Source: Amoebophrya sp. A120
Lineage: Eukaryota; Sar; Dinophyceae; Syndiniales; Amoebophryaceae
Direction of reading: 5' to 3'
NCBI GenBank assembly: GCA_905178155.1
Contig: CAJINV010000009.1
Coordinates: 3,094,768 to 3,158,767, forward strand
DNA length: 64,000 nucleotides
Shown: positions 51,912 to 63,580 of the stretch, one piece after another
How the letters are laid out: every line of letters begins with the position of its first letter
How positions within the stretch are numbered: the first letter of the stretch is position 1
The notes under the pieces: generated by a model
Told to the model about the DNA's origin: nothing
What the model saw: only the letters and a program-made list of their open reading frames with translations
The model's database searches: none
Made by a program: the position numbers and the translations under genes

Positions 51912-53700
51912 TTTTTTTCCTTGCCCTCGATTCTCAATTCTACATCAGATGAAAATTCCCCTACTCGACGCTCTTGCGCAGAGAGCGCGGAGGGAAGCCA
52001 AGCCCCCTGCTCTTCTTTCCTTTTTCTCGCGACAGTTACGTTGAAACAAGCATGTTGATTTATTGCAGCTTTTACTCTGTCTACGTTGACATGAAGACGT
52101 TGACCTCTCGCTAAAACCACTCTCGCAATCCTCCCTCCTAGCACTGGCCCTGCTACCCTCGGCGTTTTCTCCGGTGTACGGCCGTCCCGTCGAACAAAAA
52201 TCTGCAGCATATTTTGCATTACCGTGTCGTTGTACAACCTGCTGCACTCCCATCTCCCCTGCGCATTGCAGTGGTGCAGGTGCTGTTTTTTTTCCTTGCT
52301 CGTTAATTTTCATTTGATTTCCAAAAGTTCAGGTAGACCCTTTACAACAGGTTTTCCACATATACAAAGCATTTATTTGGCCGCTCTTTCAATCGCACTG
52401 CTGCTTTTTCTCGGCGGATCTTGTTGCGTCGCCTTTTGTTTTGCTCTTTTCAACCGCCGATGAGTGCTGTGAGTCAATTTTTATATCAGCCTCATACATA
52501 GCCTTGCTCGGTTTAATTCTTGTTGTTTCTACCGTTAATTACAAGACCGGTAGAAGCTTTTTTTTGGGTCGTCGTAAAAAACAATCCTGATCTGAGTCTA
52601 GTTCGATAGTTTTGGGTTGTGGTCAACAATTACTGTAAATAGGTTTCTGAAAAGTGTGTTGTACTAAAAGGTACTAGCAACGAAAATAGGGAAGATAAAG
52701 ATAGATAATTCTGTAAACGAAACAACGATTTTAATTTCGAATAGAAGAAGTTCTCGAATATTTACACGACATTTTTTCATTTTCAGAAAATCTTCTGGGT
52801 TTTCTGATTGACAAAACTTTGGGCTTTAATTCTAATTTCGAGACGAGTCTTCCTCCGTAATATGAAAATGAAAATGAAATCTTCAGACACCTAAGGCACG
52901 GAAAAGTTCTATCTGGTGAGAGGAAAAAGTCTTGGTCGTTGATGCCTCGGATGCTGGTGAAAACTCTTCTAGTCCAGCACCTGCATCCTTTTGGAGGAAG
53001 AGATCCAATTAGTTCTTATGGGAGTGTCAGGATTGAAATCGTCAAAGTTGAAATGATTTGCCATGCATAAAATGCGATACAAAGAGTGGCTCTATTGCAG
53101 AGGACGCACGGGAGGCAGATTATAGTCCTGGTAAGGGTCAAAAGTTGGACTGCTGACTAGCATGACAGAAGGCAGCTCTTTTGCCCTAAACCGCATGACA
53201 GACTCGCTTCCAGGACCGGGCAAATTTGTCATGCACCGACTACAAACTGTAGGTCTAACTGGTATCCGTTTTATGCATGACAAACTATTTCAACTTTGAC
53301 GATTTCAAACCTGACACATCCATAGTTCTTGTCGAGTAAGTATCTTCTTTAATTTCATCTCAAACCAGCTCCCACTTCGAAAGTCGTCCTGCTGCTGCAC
53401 CACCCGGTGTAAGTACAGTAAGTAAAGTTCAGCAGAGTTGTTCAGGTGTGGTTACAGCGCTTCCGGTGGAGTGAGCTTGAGCCGCGTGATGTCTTGATAC
53501 AAGTACCTGCGTTTCAATGTTTTTTTTTCATGCTTGTAGTTCCGGCACTGATACGCGTAGTTCCGCATAGTGGTGATCAGGACCCCACGATGGGCAGAGA
53601 AGGAAAAAATACAACCACGCAACAGTGCTGTACCTACAATTTCATCTCCAATTTAATTTCTCCCTGAGTGATCAATTTCCATATTCAAATCCAATCCTCT
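51912..53700. other. Region with one introner but no resolved gene
   Basis: The introner at 53017-53324 implies a gene. On the minus strand, ATG at 53358 plus excision gives a 104-codon frame to 52731 (MKLKKILTRQELIGSLPP). On the plus strand the sequence after the target site is a strong donor (GTAAGTATC at 53336) and an upstream frame from about 52942 reads MPRMLVKTLLVQHLHPFGG. The two readings are mutually exclusive and neither shows a domain. A minus-strand frame at 51833-52237 is also unsupported. Confidence 0.4.
53017..53324. mobile_element. Introner, family C
   Basis: TATGGGAGTGTCAGGATTG left, right complement TATGGATGTGTCAGG; GTTCT on both sides. Confidence 0.92.
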
Positions 53701-56015
53701 TCACGCACAAGACGTTAGGTCGCGACCCATGATGCCCAGATTCGCAGTGCCAACCCGGAGGTTCTGCACTTCCCGGGACGTTATGGCAGAGGAAGGACAA
53801 GCGAAAGTGTCCTGTATTGCACCTTCACACGTTGCAAACAAAAGTGGCTTCGTAGCGAGTTCTCATGCGTAGCATGCAAGCGAATCAGGGTTTCCGATGC
53901 GTACAGTCCGCAATACAGATGACTTTCTTACTTGCCATTTCATAAATTTCGGTCGGTCCAAATAGCTGGTCATGGCTGCGGAATAGTCCGGCTTCGCCCA
54001 GGACTCGGACAACCTGGGGGAACATTTTTGTCATGCGGTTGAGACAGTACTGTATGGCTTTAGACGCAATGTATCACGTCACGTTCATGCGAACGAAAGC
54101 ATCACAAAATGCCTTCTCCAAGCATATTCAGCATGACAAAAAGTGAATACTTCATCCCCTTGGTGGAGTGTGCCATGGTGGAGGGTCGCTTAGGTTCACT
54201 GCACGGTCCGGACGGTATGCAGGAGAAGTTGAAAGGACTACTTCGCAATATCTCACTCTGTCATGCAAGAATAGGAAAACGTTACGTCTTGTCATGCAGA
54301 CCGGAGCATCACAGATTCAAATCATCGCTAGTGCGAAGCTAGTACTTTAACTTTTCACTTTCATAGTCAAACCGCTTGAAAAGGTCGCCTTCACGTTCTT
54401 GTTCACCACTTTTATCTGAGATGTTTTTGTAGATGGGAATTCAGCACGACAGAGCCTCTTTCTCATGCAAGCTTTCGCATTAGAAAGTCAAAGTTCCTCA
54501 TGAAAAAACTATACGCAAACGACGTCCATATCCAGGTCGATATCGTATGGGGTATGAGTGGGAAAATTTTGACGGGTAGAGGAGGCCGCATACTTTTGTA
54601 ATGCTGAACCTACTACACGATTCGCCGTATCTGTCCTGCTAGACTCTGCCATGCAAAATCCAGCATCACAAAGAACCCACATTCCTGAAATCCGTCAATT
54701 TTTCCACCATAACCACGGTCCGCTAGATCCACTACCGCAGTGAAGAACTGCTTTACTTTTATGGAAAAGGAAAATCAACTTTGTCTTCTATGCTGCCTGT
54801 GCATGAGAAATTGAGTCTCTCTTGGACAAAACAGCATGACACAGTAAATTTGTATTTTCTATCGATGGTGGTACTGCTCTCACTGCATGACAAATTCGCC
54901 CTCTCTTGCTGCACGCGACAGCATGACAAAGCATCTTTCTCTTGAGTCTCATATCCGCTGACTTCACCACGTCCGTCTTGTAGTAGCAGCCCGAGGCGAG
55001 TGGCACCTGATGAAGTTGTTATGCGCTTTTCGCATGTGACAATTTTTTCTCATGCACTGGCATCATCGTAGGAAACCAAGTATGGCACTTCCCGCATGAC
55101 AAGTTGCCCATACAAAAAACTTACCTCATTCAAAAACTTGATTTTTGCTGGGACGGACTGTGCGGTTGTGGGTTATGGAGGTCGAAAGCTGCAATGTGCT
55201 GCTTTTTTTCGGTTATGATTTGTCATGCCACGGTGCAAAAACAATGATATGCTTTCATGCAAATCCTGGTCATGACAAATGCTCCCCAGACCGAAAAACT
55301 ACAGCACAATCTCAGTCAATTACTTTTTCCGTCGTAAAAGCGCATGTGGGTCTGTGTCCAGTCGTTGTGAGTTTGGCTTGTAACTGTTGTGAATTTTTTG
55401 CATTGCTCATCATGAGTTGTATGCATCACAAATTCCAGTTCCTCAAAAAACCCTTTTGTCATGCGGTGTCAAGCAACACAAATCACATCTCTCATGCAGG
55501 TTGTCAAACAGAACAAAAAGTACTTTGTGCACGCCGCCTGGAGTTTTTTGTGTGGTACGAAGCATGGTGTTTTCGAGACGAAATCCGGCCCGTATCTTGA
55601 CAGGTGCCATGAGCTGGCAAAGGGCTTATCGAAGAAAAAATTCATGTCAGAATCCGAAAGTGATTTGTGTTGCGTGGACCAATACAGATGAGATGGAGGT
55701 GTCTCAATGGTCTTCTGGGAATGGCTATGGCATCGACGCTTTACATGACAAACCCGACCTCCCCTGCAAAACACGCAACACAAATCAGGTCGTGATTCAG
55801 AAAATATTTACACACTATCGTAACTAAATGCGCCGAGGTTATCGATTGAGACGGATTGCCTGTTGTGGATCGATGTTGATCGTAGATTTGTCATGCGTAG
55901 GGGGTAAGAAAAACTACGTTTCTCATGCTGGCAACAGCATAATAAAAAAAAAACTATACCCTTCTGACAGGAGCTCCTTTAGTCGCAGTACGAGCGCGTC
56001 GACGATTAGCCTCAT
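53701..56015 (-). CDS. Intron-dense gene, exons only partly resolved
   Basis: Product not recognised. Candidate exons, minus strand: a start MRLIVDALVLRLKELLS near 56015; SVPAKIKFLNE ending 55125; VPLASGCYYKTDVVKSADM from 55006; FFTAVVDLADRG near 54740; DIDLDMDVV near 54540; KSGEQEREGDLFKRFDYESE near 54400; LSESWAKPDYSAAMTSYLD ending with a GTAAG donor near 53940; and NLRVGTANLGIMGRDLTSCA with the stop at 53701. The intron 55007-55124 is clearly GT-AG and in phase. The intervening segments carry many GCATGACAA/TTGTCATGC words, and one (about 54540-54715) has inverted GTGGGAAAATTTTGACGG-like ends, so decayed introners are likely. Exon order and number remain uncertain. Confidence 0.4.
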
Positions 56016-58082
56016 TGATCTATGCAGGGGAGGAGGAGGGGAAAGGGAAAAGTGTGGATTTGTGATGCAGAACGGCACTCAATGAAGAATTTTCAGCATG
56101 CTTTTCCTCTCAGGACAAATTGGTTGGAACAAAAGCACCCCGTAGTGGCTTTACAGAAGTTGTATCTGCATCACAGGATCGCCTACTCCCGATTCCCTCC
56201 TTTTTCTGTTCCATACTGTCTCTGCGGGTCTAAGCTCTGGAATATCGTGCAGAAATTTGGTAGCGCAACAGCTCTGTCATGCGAGTACAGATGCATCATG
56301 AAAGCGCACTTGCCTGCAAGATGGATAGATCCATTAGGGCATGGCATGGTACGTTTTGCAGCCACGCAATACGAGATTGTAGTTTTTTTTTCATTTCTGT
56401 TTCTAAAAAAGTACATCACAACTGTGTAGTTGTGCTAGCATTTTTCTGTTTGATATGGAAGGCTTGACTTGTTCTTGGCGGGTATGGATAAGGAAGATTT
56501 TCTCTTTCCAAAAGCAAGATGTCGACCCTTGCCATGCAACGTTCTTACGGAAGAAATTATTCATGCAAAAATCTCTTGAAAAAAAATATCTTCCTCTTCC
56601 ATACTTGTGACTGCTGGAATGGACCGGGATACGCGGTGGGATTTGCACAGTATGCAAGGAAAGTTTTGAAATTCATCCCGTTCTAGATTAATTTTCTCAT
56701 GCGTAGTCGTGTTTCTCGTCACGTCGGGAGTTGCGTTACCGGCATTACACACGACTCTCGCTTTGTCTCGGAATAAGTGGAAATGAAAAATGGTGAAAAG
56801 TAAACACAAAATTTTGCATCAGCATGACAAACTACCCACGTTTTAGTGTGCCTCAAAACTTCTCTTGCATACCAGCACATGCTGGATTATCTCCGGAAGC
56901 CGGACGACCATTTTTGAAGGAGTTGACTTGCCTCTCTGCACTCTGCGGGGTGAAGTCCCAAAGGCTAGTAGTAGGTGGAATGGTTTTCTTATATTTCATT
57001 TTCCACCACGGAAAGCCAGCTCGGCCTCACTCAGTTCACGCGTCGATCACAAGAGGATGTTTGACGAAGTGGCTTTGTAAAATGTCTCTCCCGAACCGCT
57101 TTGTAAAAAGCGAGCCGCGTGATCGTGGTGTAGCCACATCTGGGTCGGCCACACTCCAAGAACGACACTCAAAACTATCGCTCTGTAACCTTCGACGTTA
57201 GACAGGATGCGTGGCCAAAAATTATCTCTTTTGCTGTGCCTCGCGATGTTGGTCCTAAATATCAATCACTAACAGCGCTACCCTCGCTCTCGAGTCACTC
57301 TGTAACAACACAAGCACGCTCGCTCGAACACGTCGCTGCACATTCGCGGCAGACAAGAAAACAACGAGGCGACCATTTCTTATGGTGGGTGGAAGAATAG
57401 TTTAGCTAGTATTAATTTTGTGAATCCTGATGAAATGCAAAGTACCTCTAGCGAACTGGCACCGCGCTTGCCGTGATACTGCTCAGAATCAAGTGAAACA
57501 AAAACAGGATCTGCCAGAGTTGTGGTGTTTATGAAGTATTGAAAAAAACGCTGCTTTAGTAATTAAGTATGATGTGCGTATTGTCGAGATATAATGTTAA
57601 TGCGTCGGGTTCGTTTCGGCTGAGATCAATGCGAGTCGTTCTGGAAGTGTGCGCATGTGAAAAAGTGAATCACTGGTGACCTTGGCGCACAAACAAGTTG
57701 GGCGAAACAGAAACTGCAAACGGGCGACTGTGAAAAACAAAAAGGGATGCACGACTTCTACCGGGTACAACAATAAACGACCGAAAACATGTCAAACGCA
57801 ATGCAAGTAGTAACAAATACATCTACCGCAAAGAGATGTGCCTATGCGCGTTTTACATTTTTATTTTTGTGGCTGGAAAATATAAACGCTGCGCAACGCA
57901 AATACTCTTTGAAAATCAAAATACAGCTACAGGCTTTCGTCGTGTAAACTAAAATTGCGTCCTAAACCCTGAAACCTAATCTAAACCCTTTCTGGATCGT
58001 CGTGTAAACTAAAAAATTAACGATTGCAAAATGAGTAAATAATTGGCACACACGCTCGCGCCTTTGTCCCGCACAATAGCAA
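56016..58082. other. Intergenic region
   Basis: A few GCATGACAA-type words up to about 56360 suggest a 5' intron of the preceding gene may extend here. 56400-58080 shows no frame, repeat or structure of note. CTAAACCCT and CTGAAACC words near 57960-57990 are too few to call a telomere-like repeat. Confidence 0.45.
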
Positions 58083-60956
58083 TTAGGAGCCCAGCTTGGA
58101 GTTGTTATTTGTGACCTGCTGGGTGGCGACGTTGCTGCCCGCGACGTGCAAATTTCTGAGCTTCTGCTGTGTAAACGCACGCTCTTCCTCGCTCAGGCCA
58201 GCGCGCGCGGCCAGATCCCTCCCGCCGCCGGCCGCTATATCGATGGCATCCGCAGTCCGCCACGCAGGGTCTGGTAGCACGAGCGGGGATAGAATCAAGG
58301 CGAAAATGTCGTCGACTTCTTTATTACGTTCCATTATTGTATTTTCGACCTTTTTCTGGTGCTCGTCTACGAGTCGTTCCACCAATTTTTTGGCGCCGAA
58401 GTCCAAGTCGTGCTCCTTCTCATGAAACAAGATGTGAGGATCGTACGCCGAAAGGCACCAGCGCGACTCTGGCGGAGCTGCCGGCAAAACAGGCGGCTCT
58501 GACGGGGCAAGGACAAGCGGCGTAGATTTGCCAAAGCATTTAGGTGGCGCTCGTCCTTCCCCTGGTGCTTCTAGCGGATTGACAACGCACTTCAAATGTG
58601 AATCCCTCGCTGCATTTCCAGAACCGAAAAGCTCCAACGTCGTCTCGTGTAAAAGGCAAAAATACCCCCTGCGCCTCTGGTGCTACCAACGCGGCTGGTC
58701 CCTCACCTGCGGGGAAGTGCCAGTATCGCTAGTTGTTGAAAACGCGGCAAGCCTGGCTTTCAGTTTCACCAATTTGTATGCATAGCTTGGTGGGTGGCCT
58801 ATCCGCCCTCGTAAAATAAAAAAACATTATCTGCCTTTTTTAGTCAGCGCCCGCGGTATACACACGATATTCAGTTTGCCTCGAGAACAGACCAAAGGCT
58901 GCACCGGAAGGGACTACAGTTCTGTATTTTTGCCATACGATGCTCAGCCCAAATCGATCCGCCCCCAGCCGTGGCGAACGCACTGCGCACTGTGGAGAAC
59001 CCGTTCCGCCGTCGCCGCCCGCGCGGATGCTTTATGAAAGGAAAAAGCAGAGAGGCGCCCCGCCCCCGGCTTCCTCATGCACGCTAGCAATACACGTCGC
59101 AGCTCTTGTCTATTCGCTACACATCGCCCCCTTCCCAAGCGGCGCAGTGCCCTCACTGGAGGTTGATTTTCGTAATGAATCAGCCGGACTTTCAATCACT
59201 CACTCCTGTTCACAATATTTACAAGCATGGGGACAGAAGAGGCCTTCTCCTTTTCCTTCTTACCACCACCGAGATCCCCGGGCGCTGCGATTGGTCGGCG
59301 TACGCCGACTTTAGCGGAAATTTTGCGTTCCCCCCGATGACGACTTCCCACTCCTCCGCAGCTGTAACTGGTCCGGAGGAGCCCGCCTGAGAAACAGGCG
59401 CAAGAACGTCAGCATGGTCAAAGTTCAGAAGGACAAACTGCGGGGTTTTGCTTGACCCGTCTCCCTGCCACCGGATGCCAAGAGAGTCGGGGCCGAGGTT
59501 GTTGTGTCGGACGCGAAACTCGCTGAGCCTCTTCAGACAAGTGTCCATGCGCGTAGCAAAATCAACAACGCGAACGCCAGGCTCAGCCAGCAAAAGGAGA
59601 CCGTCTAGATCGCGTGAAAGGGGCTCGACCTTCTCCATCAGTAAGCACTTCTCGTCGTAGCTCTTGTCAACGATCTGCATCACCATCGGCACGCAAGAGT
59701 GTTCGGCGGGCGAGAGATCCTTTTCCTTCCGCTCGCTGAGCAAGAAATGAATAAAAAACTCGGAGGCTACAGCCCCGAAATCCGCGACATGGACTGGCAT
59801 AGTGCTCGTCTGTTCTGTGATCCGTGCGTGGGGTCCTTCGTCCTGTGGTTTCGGGGCTACGGACACGCACTTCAACAAGCCCTCGACAGGTCCGGACTGC
59901 GCGCTGTCCCCGGGCGTGTTCTTCTTTTTCCAAATGGTCGTGTGGCCAAAATGTTTACTCGCATCCCCCTCCTCCTTCTCCCACGCAGCGCCGAAGGTCT
60001 TCCAATCCATAAAAAGCGCATCCAGATTCTCTGGCAGTTTACGGCTCAGTACTTCCGCCATGTGTTCAAACCGGGTGTGCAGATTATGGGTTTCGCGAAC
60101 GGAGACAGCCTTCACCAGCTTTGCAATGTTGTGCTCTATATCCCATTCCCGCGTCGCAGCGCCCTTCTCGTCGTCTTTGATCCCAGCAGCAGGCATCCTC
60201 GCATCATATCCGGCCTCGAGATGCACAACCCGCGTTTGCGGATTCGCAAATACCAGGGGCTTGAGCACGCGGGCAACGCTTTCGCGAAGTTGCAATTCGC
60301 TTGCATGGCCGCTGTGTGGAAACGACCGGTCCACACTTCGAACCAACATCGCAAAGCCGGCAGGCCACGCGCTAGAACCTTCCGGCCCCATGAACTCGAA
60401 ATCGCTCGGGGCAAGGCCGCCATAACATTTTACCTTTTCCTCGCCTGCCAAGATCCGCTTCAAAATATTGTCGACTGCCGGACCCCTGTGAAAGTCGGCA
60501 TTTAAGTGCGCCTCGTCCGGCGCCAGCGCCCGGCCCACGCAGGCCAGGGGATCATTTGGTAGTTCCCCAAAAAGTTTGAACGCTGTTAGGGCCAGCCCGT
60601 ACAGGTCAGTGGCCGGGTGAAGCTTGGCGTCATGCGTGCACAGCCGTGTGAGTTTCGCGCCCAGCGGTTCACCGTTTTCAGCGTCCGCTGGTGCCAACAA
60701 TTCAGCTCCATGATTCAGCTTTGGAACGTACGTGCCAAGTGCGGCAGGGTCAGCAAACGGAAAGTTTGCCGGGCCAGCGAGCGCTTTCGCAGAGGGAATC
60801 TCTTGCCAAACTTCCAGCCCGTGAACCTCGCCTGGGTTTTCCTTCAGCAAGAGCGTGCGAGCTGAACCGAAGTCCGCTAGAGCCGTTACTCCACTAGGCA
60901 TTAGTCGAAAAGCGTCTGGTTGCACGTTACCCAGTATGATTCCCAAGTGGCGGGTC
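58083..60956 (-). CDS. Large kinase-like protein, catalytic Asp replaced (5' partial)
   Basis: Exon (60956-59264) and final exon (58682-58083) join through a GT-AG intron in phase 0. RHLGIILGNVQPDAF aligns with the kinase catalytic loop (usually HGDIKPDN) but has LGN instead of HGD, so the proton-accepting Asp is absent. ALADFGSA keeps the DFG motif, and DLYGLALTAFKLFGELP matches helix F (DxYxLG). About 300 residues later, RHNNLGPDSLGIR and VLLNFDHADVL look like a second, more degenerate catalytic loop and metal-binding segment. The product is probably a pseudokinase or atypical kinase with two lobes. The N-lobe exon (Gly loop, VAIK Lys) is not identified; the acceptor at 60957 shows something lies upstream. 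The 3' end, from HETTLELFGSG on, has a charged helical stretch (VERLVDEHQKKVENTIMERN). Related to the protein encoded at 61317. Confidence 0.6.
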
Positions 60957-61316
60957 CTGTTGCGAGCATTTTATCACGTGATAAGAAGAAGAGCGCGAGT
61001 TCACTGCTTCATCTCGGTAGCGACTCTCCTTTTTGTTTAACATAGTGCGCGAACGCGCCTCTAGGGCAAAAGGCCTCGGCGTTGTACGAGTTTCCATAGT
61101 CGCACCAGAAAGTAGACCGAAGCAAGAATCGCTGGCCGGAGGCCAAAAGACCTCCGCGAGCTATTCTTTGTTTCGTTATGGCGAACTATTCCAATCCTCC
61201 TGTAACATCTCCTTCCTGGAAGAAGAAACACTGCGGTTATGCTGCGAAAAAAAGCAAAAACATAGAAGCTTCAAAGAACCTACTACCAACTTGCGTAAAG
61301 CGAAAAGAAAAGAGAT
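60957..61316. other. Interval between the two kinase-like genes
   Basis: Expected to hold the 5' exon(s) of the gene at 58083. It contains an ATCACGTGAT palindrome (60974) and a CCTCCGGCCAGC/GGCCGGAGG inverted word near 61135. No exon could be assigned. Confidence 0.4.
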
Positions 61317-63580
61317 TTAATACCGATCAAGGCATTGAAACATCCTCGTAACGAAATCGTGCGGCGAGTCGATATGGTAGTGCGGCATCGATTCGACAGA
61401 AACGCTGCGCTCCGGCAATAATAACCCGTTCGTGACTTCGAATCCCTTGTCCATCAGAATGCAGACCGCCTCGGCACGTTTCCCGTCTCTTTATGCAAAT
61501 GCTGAAGAGTTTTATCTCGCTGCGCACGTTAGCGGCAGGCGTAGAACGCGAAACCGCTTCGATTTCGACATCTAATATTCTTCGTGAGACAACTACAATG
61601 GCTTCGCGTACAGACAAGCACGCACTGCGAAAGAGAAAACCCTTCCTCGACTTCATAAAAGCGATTTCGGCTCCACAATCACGCCGTGGATGTGAGGAAC
61701 CACACATTTTGGGGCACTCGATTCTTGCTCGGCTCCTTCACCTGCAGACGCCTGCTTTTCCTGAGGCGTCGACTGCTCCTGAGCGCCCATCATCAATGTG
61801 TGCGCCACGATCTCACGCGCAGCTCGTCGCGCCAGGTTTTGGGTTAACGCGTCCGTGTCTAAGTTGTTTCCTCCGAACTCCCGCTCGCGGCATTTGCTTA
61901 CATAGCTGTAACTGGCGACGTTGCCAGATTGAGGCCCGGCCCAGTCGGTGAAAACGACGCTCGGGTCCTCGGCATTCATTTCTGTTCCCTTGCGACTCTC
62001 GCCTGGGCCCGGCGACCAGCCGAGGTCCGCAAGCTCGTTGTGGTGCCCGAAGTGCCAAAAACCGTTCCGGTTGTTTAAGTTCTCCTTCATCACCTTCTCC
62101 AGAATCTTGATGCGCGATTTTTCCTCCGTGCCTTCTTTGTATGTTGCAGTGCCCTCTCCGGGGCCTCCCCAAAATGGATCTTCACGCAGGTCTTTCACAA
62201 TAGAGCCGACCTGTTCCCACAGCTCTGCCATGAGACTCGAATCTGGATAAGGTTTGCACCGCATGTCATTCGTCTGAGGTTTGCTCCCTCCAATCTTGAG
62301 CGTTTTGGCCCAGACATGGTCGAAATGGGCAATGCAGTTTGTACCAACCAGGACGTACTCGAGGTGCTCTTGTAGCTTTGGGGCGACCACGCCTTCATTG
62401 GACAGTGGCTTCGCCTCGCCTAGCAGAAGTCTACCCGCAACAGTTGCGAAAGCTGCATGATTGTTCTGTGCAGGCACGTCTTGCAATGTCTCCCCGCGAT
62501 GCAGCTCTAGAATTCGAACTTCACCCGCATGTTCTCCGTAGCTGATCTGACCTTGCTCGAGCGGATGTCCGATTTTCAGAGTGCCCATGATCTCAACACA
62601 GAAGTGCAGGTGTTCCAAAAAGCTATACCCCGTGCCGTGGGTGTGTTGCTGCTTACGAAACTCATTTTCGTCCAATACTCTCTCCGCAGCCGAGCCAAGG
62701 ACAATGTGAAATTGCCAATCCGCGTCGACCTTCTTTTGCGGCACGACAGCGACGATCGGGACAGCGCAGCTAGCCTGCTTCCTTCTCACGACATTCTCCG
62801 CGCCTGCCTGACCTGAATCGGGCGTTTGTGTTAGCATCAGGTGTTTCTGATACTCCTGTAGCAATGCGGTGTAAAAGATTTCTTTCGCAACCTCCCCGAC
62901 GCCTTTCAGATCTTCATGCGGAAGAGTCTGCGTTTCCGAGTTGGGGGTTTTGCAGATTGTTTCACCCCAAGCCGCCTTGACATTGTCACCCAACTTTGGC
63001 GCATGGTGATCGGGCTTCCCAACGTGTTGCGTCTCTTCAACACCAAAAGCCGCTGCGTGGAGGCGGTTCAATTTGTCCAGCAAAGCGCTGTGTGCCTCCG
63101 AATTTCTTTTACTCAAAAAGCAAGCTTCAGGAGACGTAGACCCACGACTTTCTCCTTCTACCGGTGCGACAAGTCGTGCTTCAGCGCTTTGTGCCAACGG
63201 CGGAGCAGACGCCACATTGAGCGCGTGCAGTGCCCCGTACTCTTTCATCTCGCGCTTGTTTTCAGAGCCGGGTTCGACGTGCGGATTAACATGGTCGGCA
63301 GGCTTGGGTGGTTGTAGGTATTTGGTTCCCTTGGCTGCAGCGGCAGCTTGATCTCGACTTTGTGTGGTTGGCGAAGGTACAACTGCGAGGCGGTCGTGCC
63401 TATCTGGAGATGCGATTGGTTTTGCGGGGACGCCGCTTTTCTTCTGCTCCTTGGATGTTGGAGTTGGAGGTTCTGTAACTACAATTTTTGGTACGTCAGC
63501 CTTTTTGGCTTTCCCTTCTTCCTTGGAACTGCCGGAGTGCAGATTCTTATCTGGCTGCGCCGGGGTGCCCTCTGTTCCGC
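61317..63580 (-). CDS. Large kinase-fold-like protein, paralogue of the downstream gene (5' partial)
   Basis: The main exon runs from an ATAG acceptor at 63581 down to about 61710. A last exon (about 61490-61317) encodes RAEAVCILMDKGFEVTNGLL and ends MFQCLDRY. The first 130 residues are Pro/Lys/Ala-rich and disordered. The centre contains TGYSFLEHLHFCVEIMG and EVRILELHRGETLQDV, followed by HLEYVLVGTNCIAHFDHVW. The last compares with VLLNFDHADVL in the neighbouring gene, suggesting a shared degenerate kinase-like fold with FDH in place of DFG. No functional catalytic motif is seen. The donor joining the last exon could not be fixed (AAAAT before GTGTGG is one possibility), so the frame across it is provisional. 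No introner is present in either kinase-like gene, unlike almost every gene to the left. Confidence 0.5.

Noticed and set aside
9400-56400. CRISPR-like interpretation of the repeated TGCATGACAA/TTGTGATGC words
   Set aside because: Spacing is irregular, the words occur in both orientations inside TIR-bounded introns, and the organism is eukaryotic.
57960-57990. Telomere-like CTAAACCCT words
   Set aside because: Only two or three imperfect occurrences in unique sequence; no tandem array.
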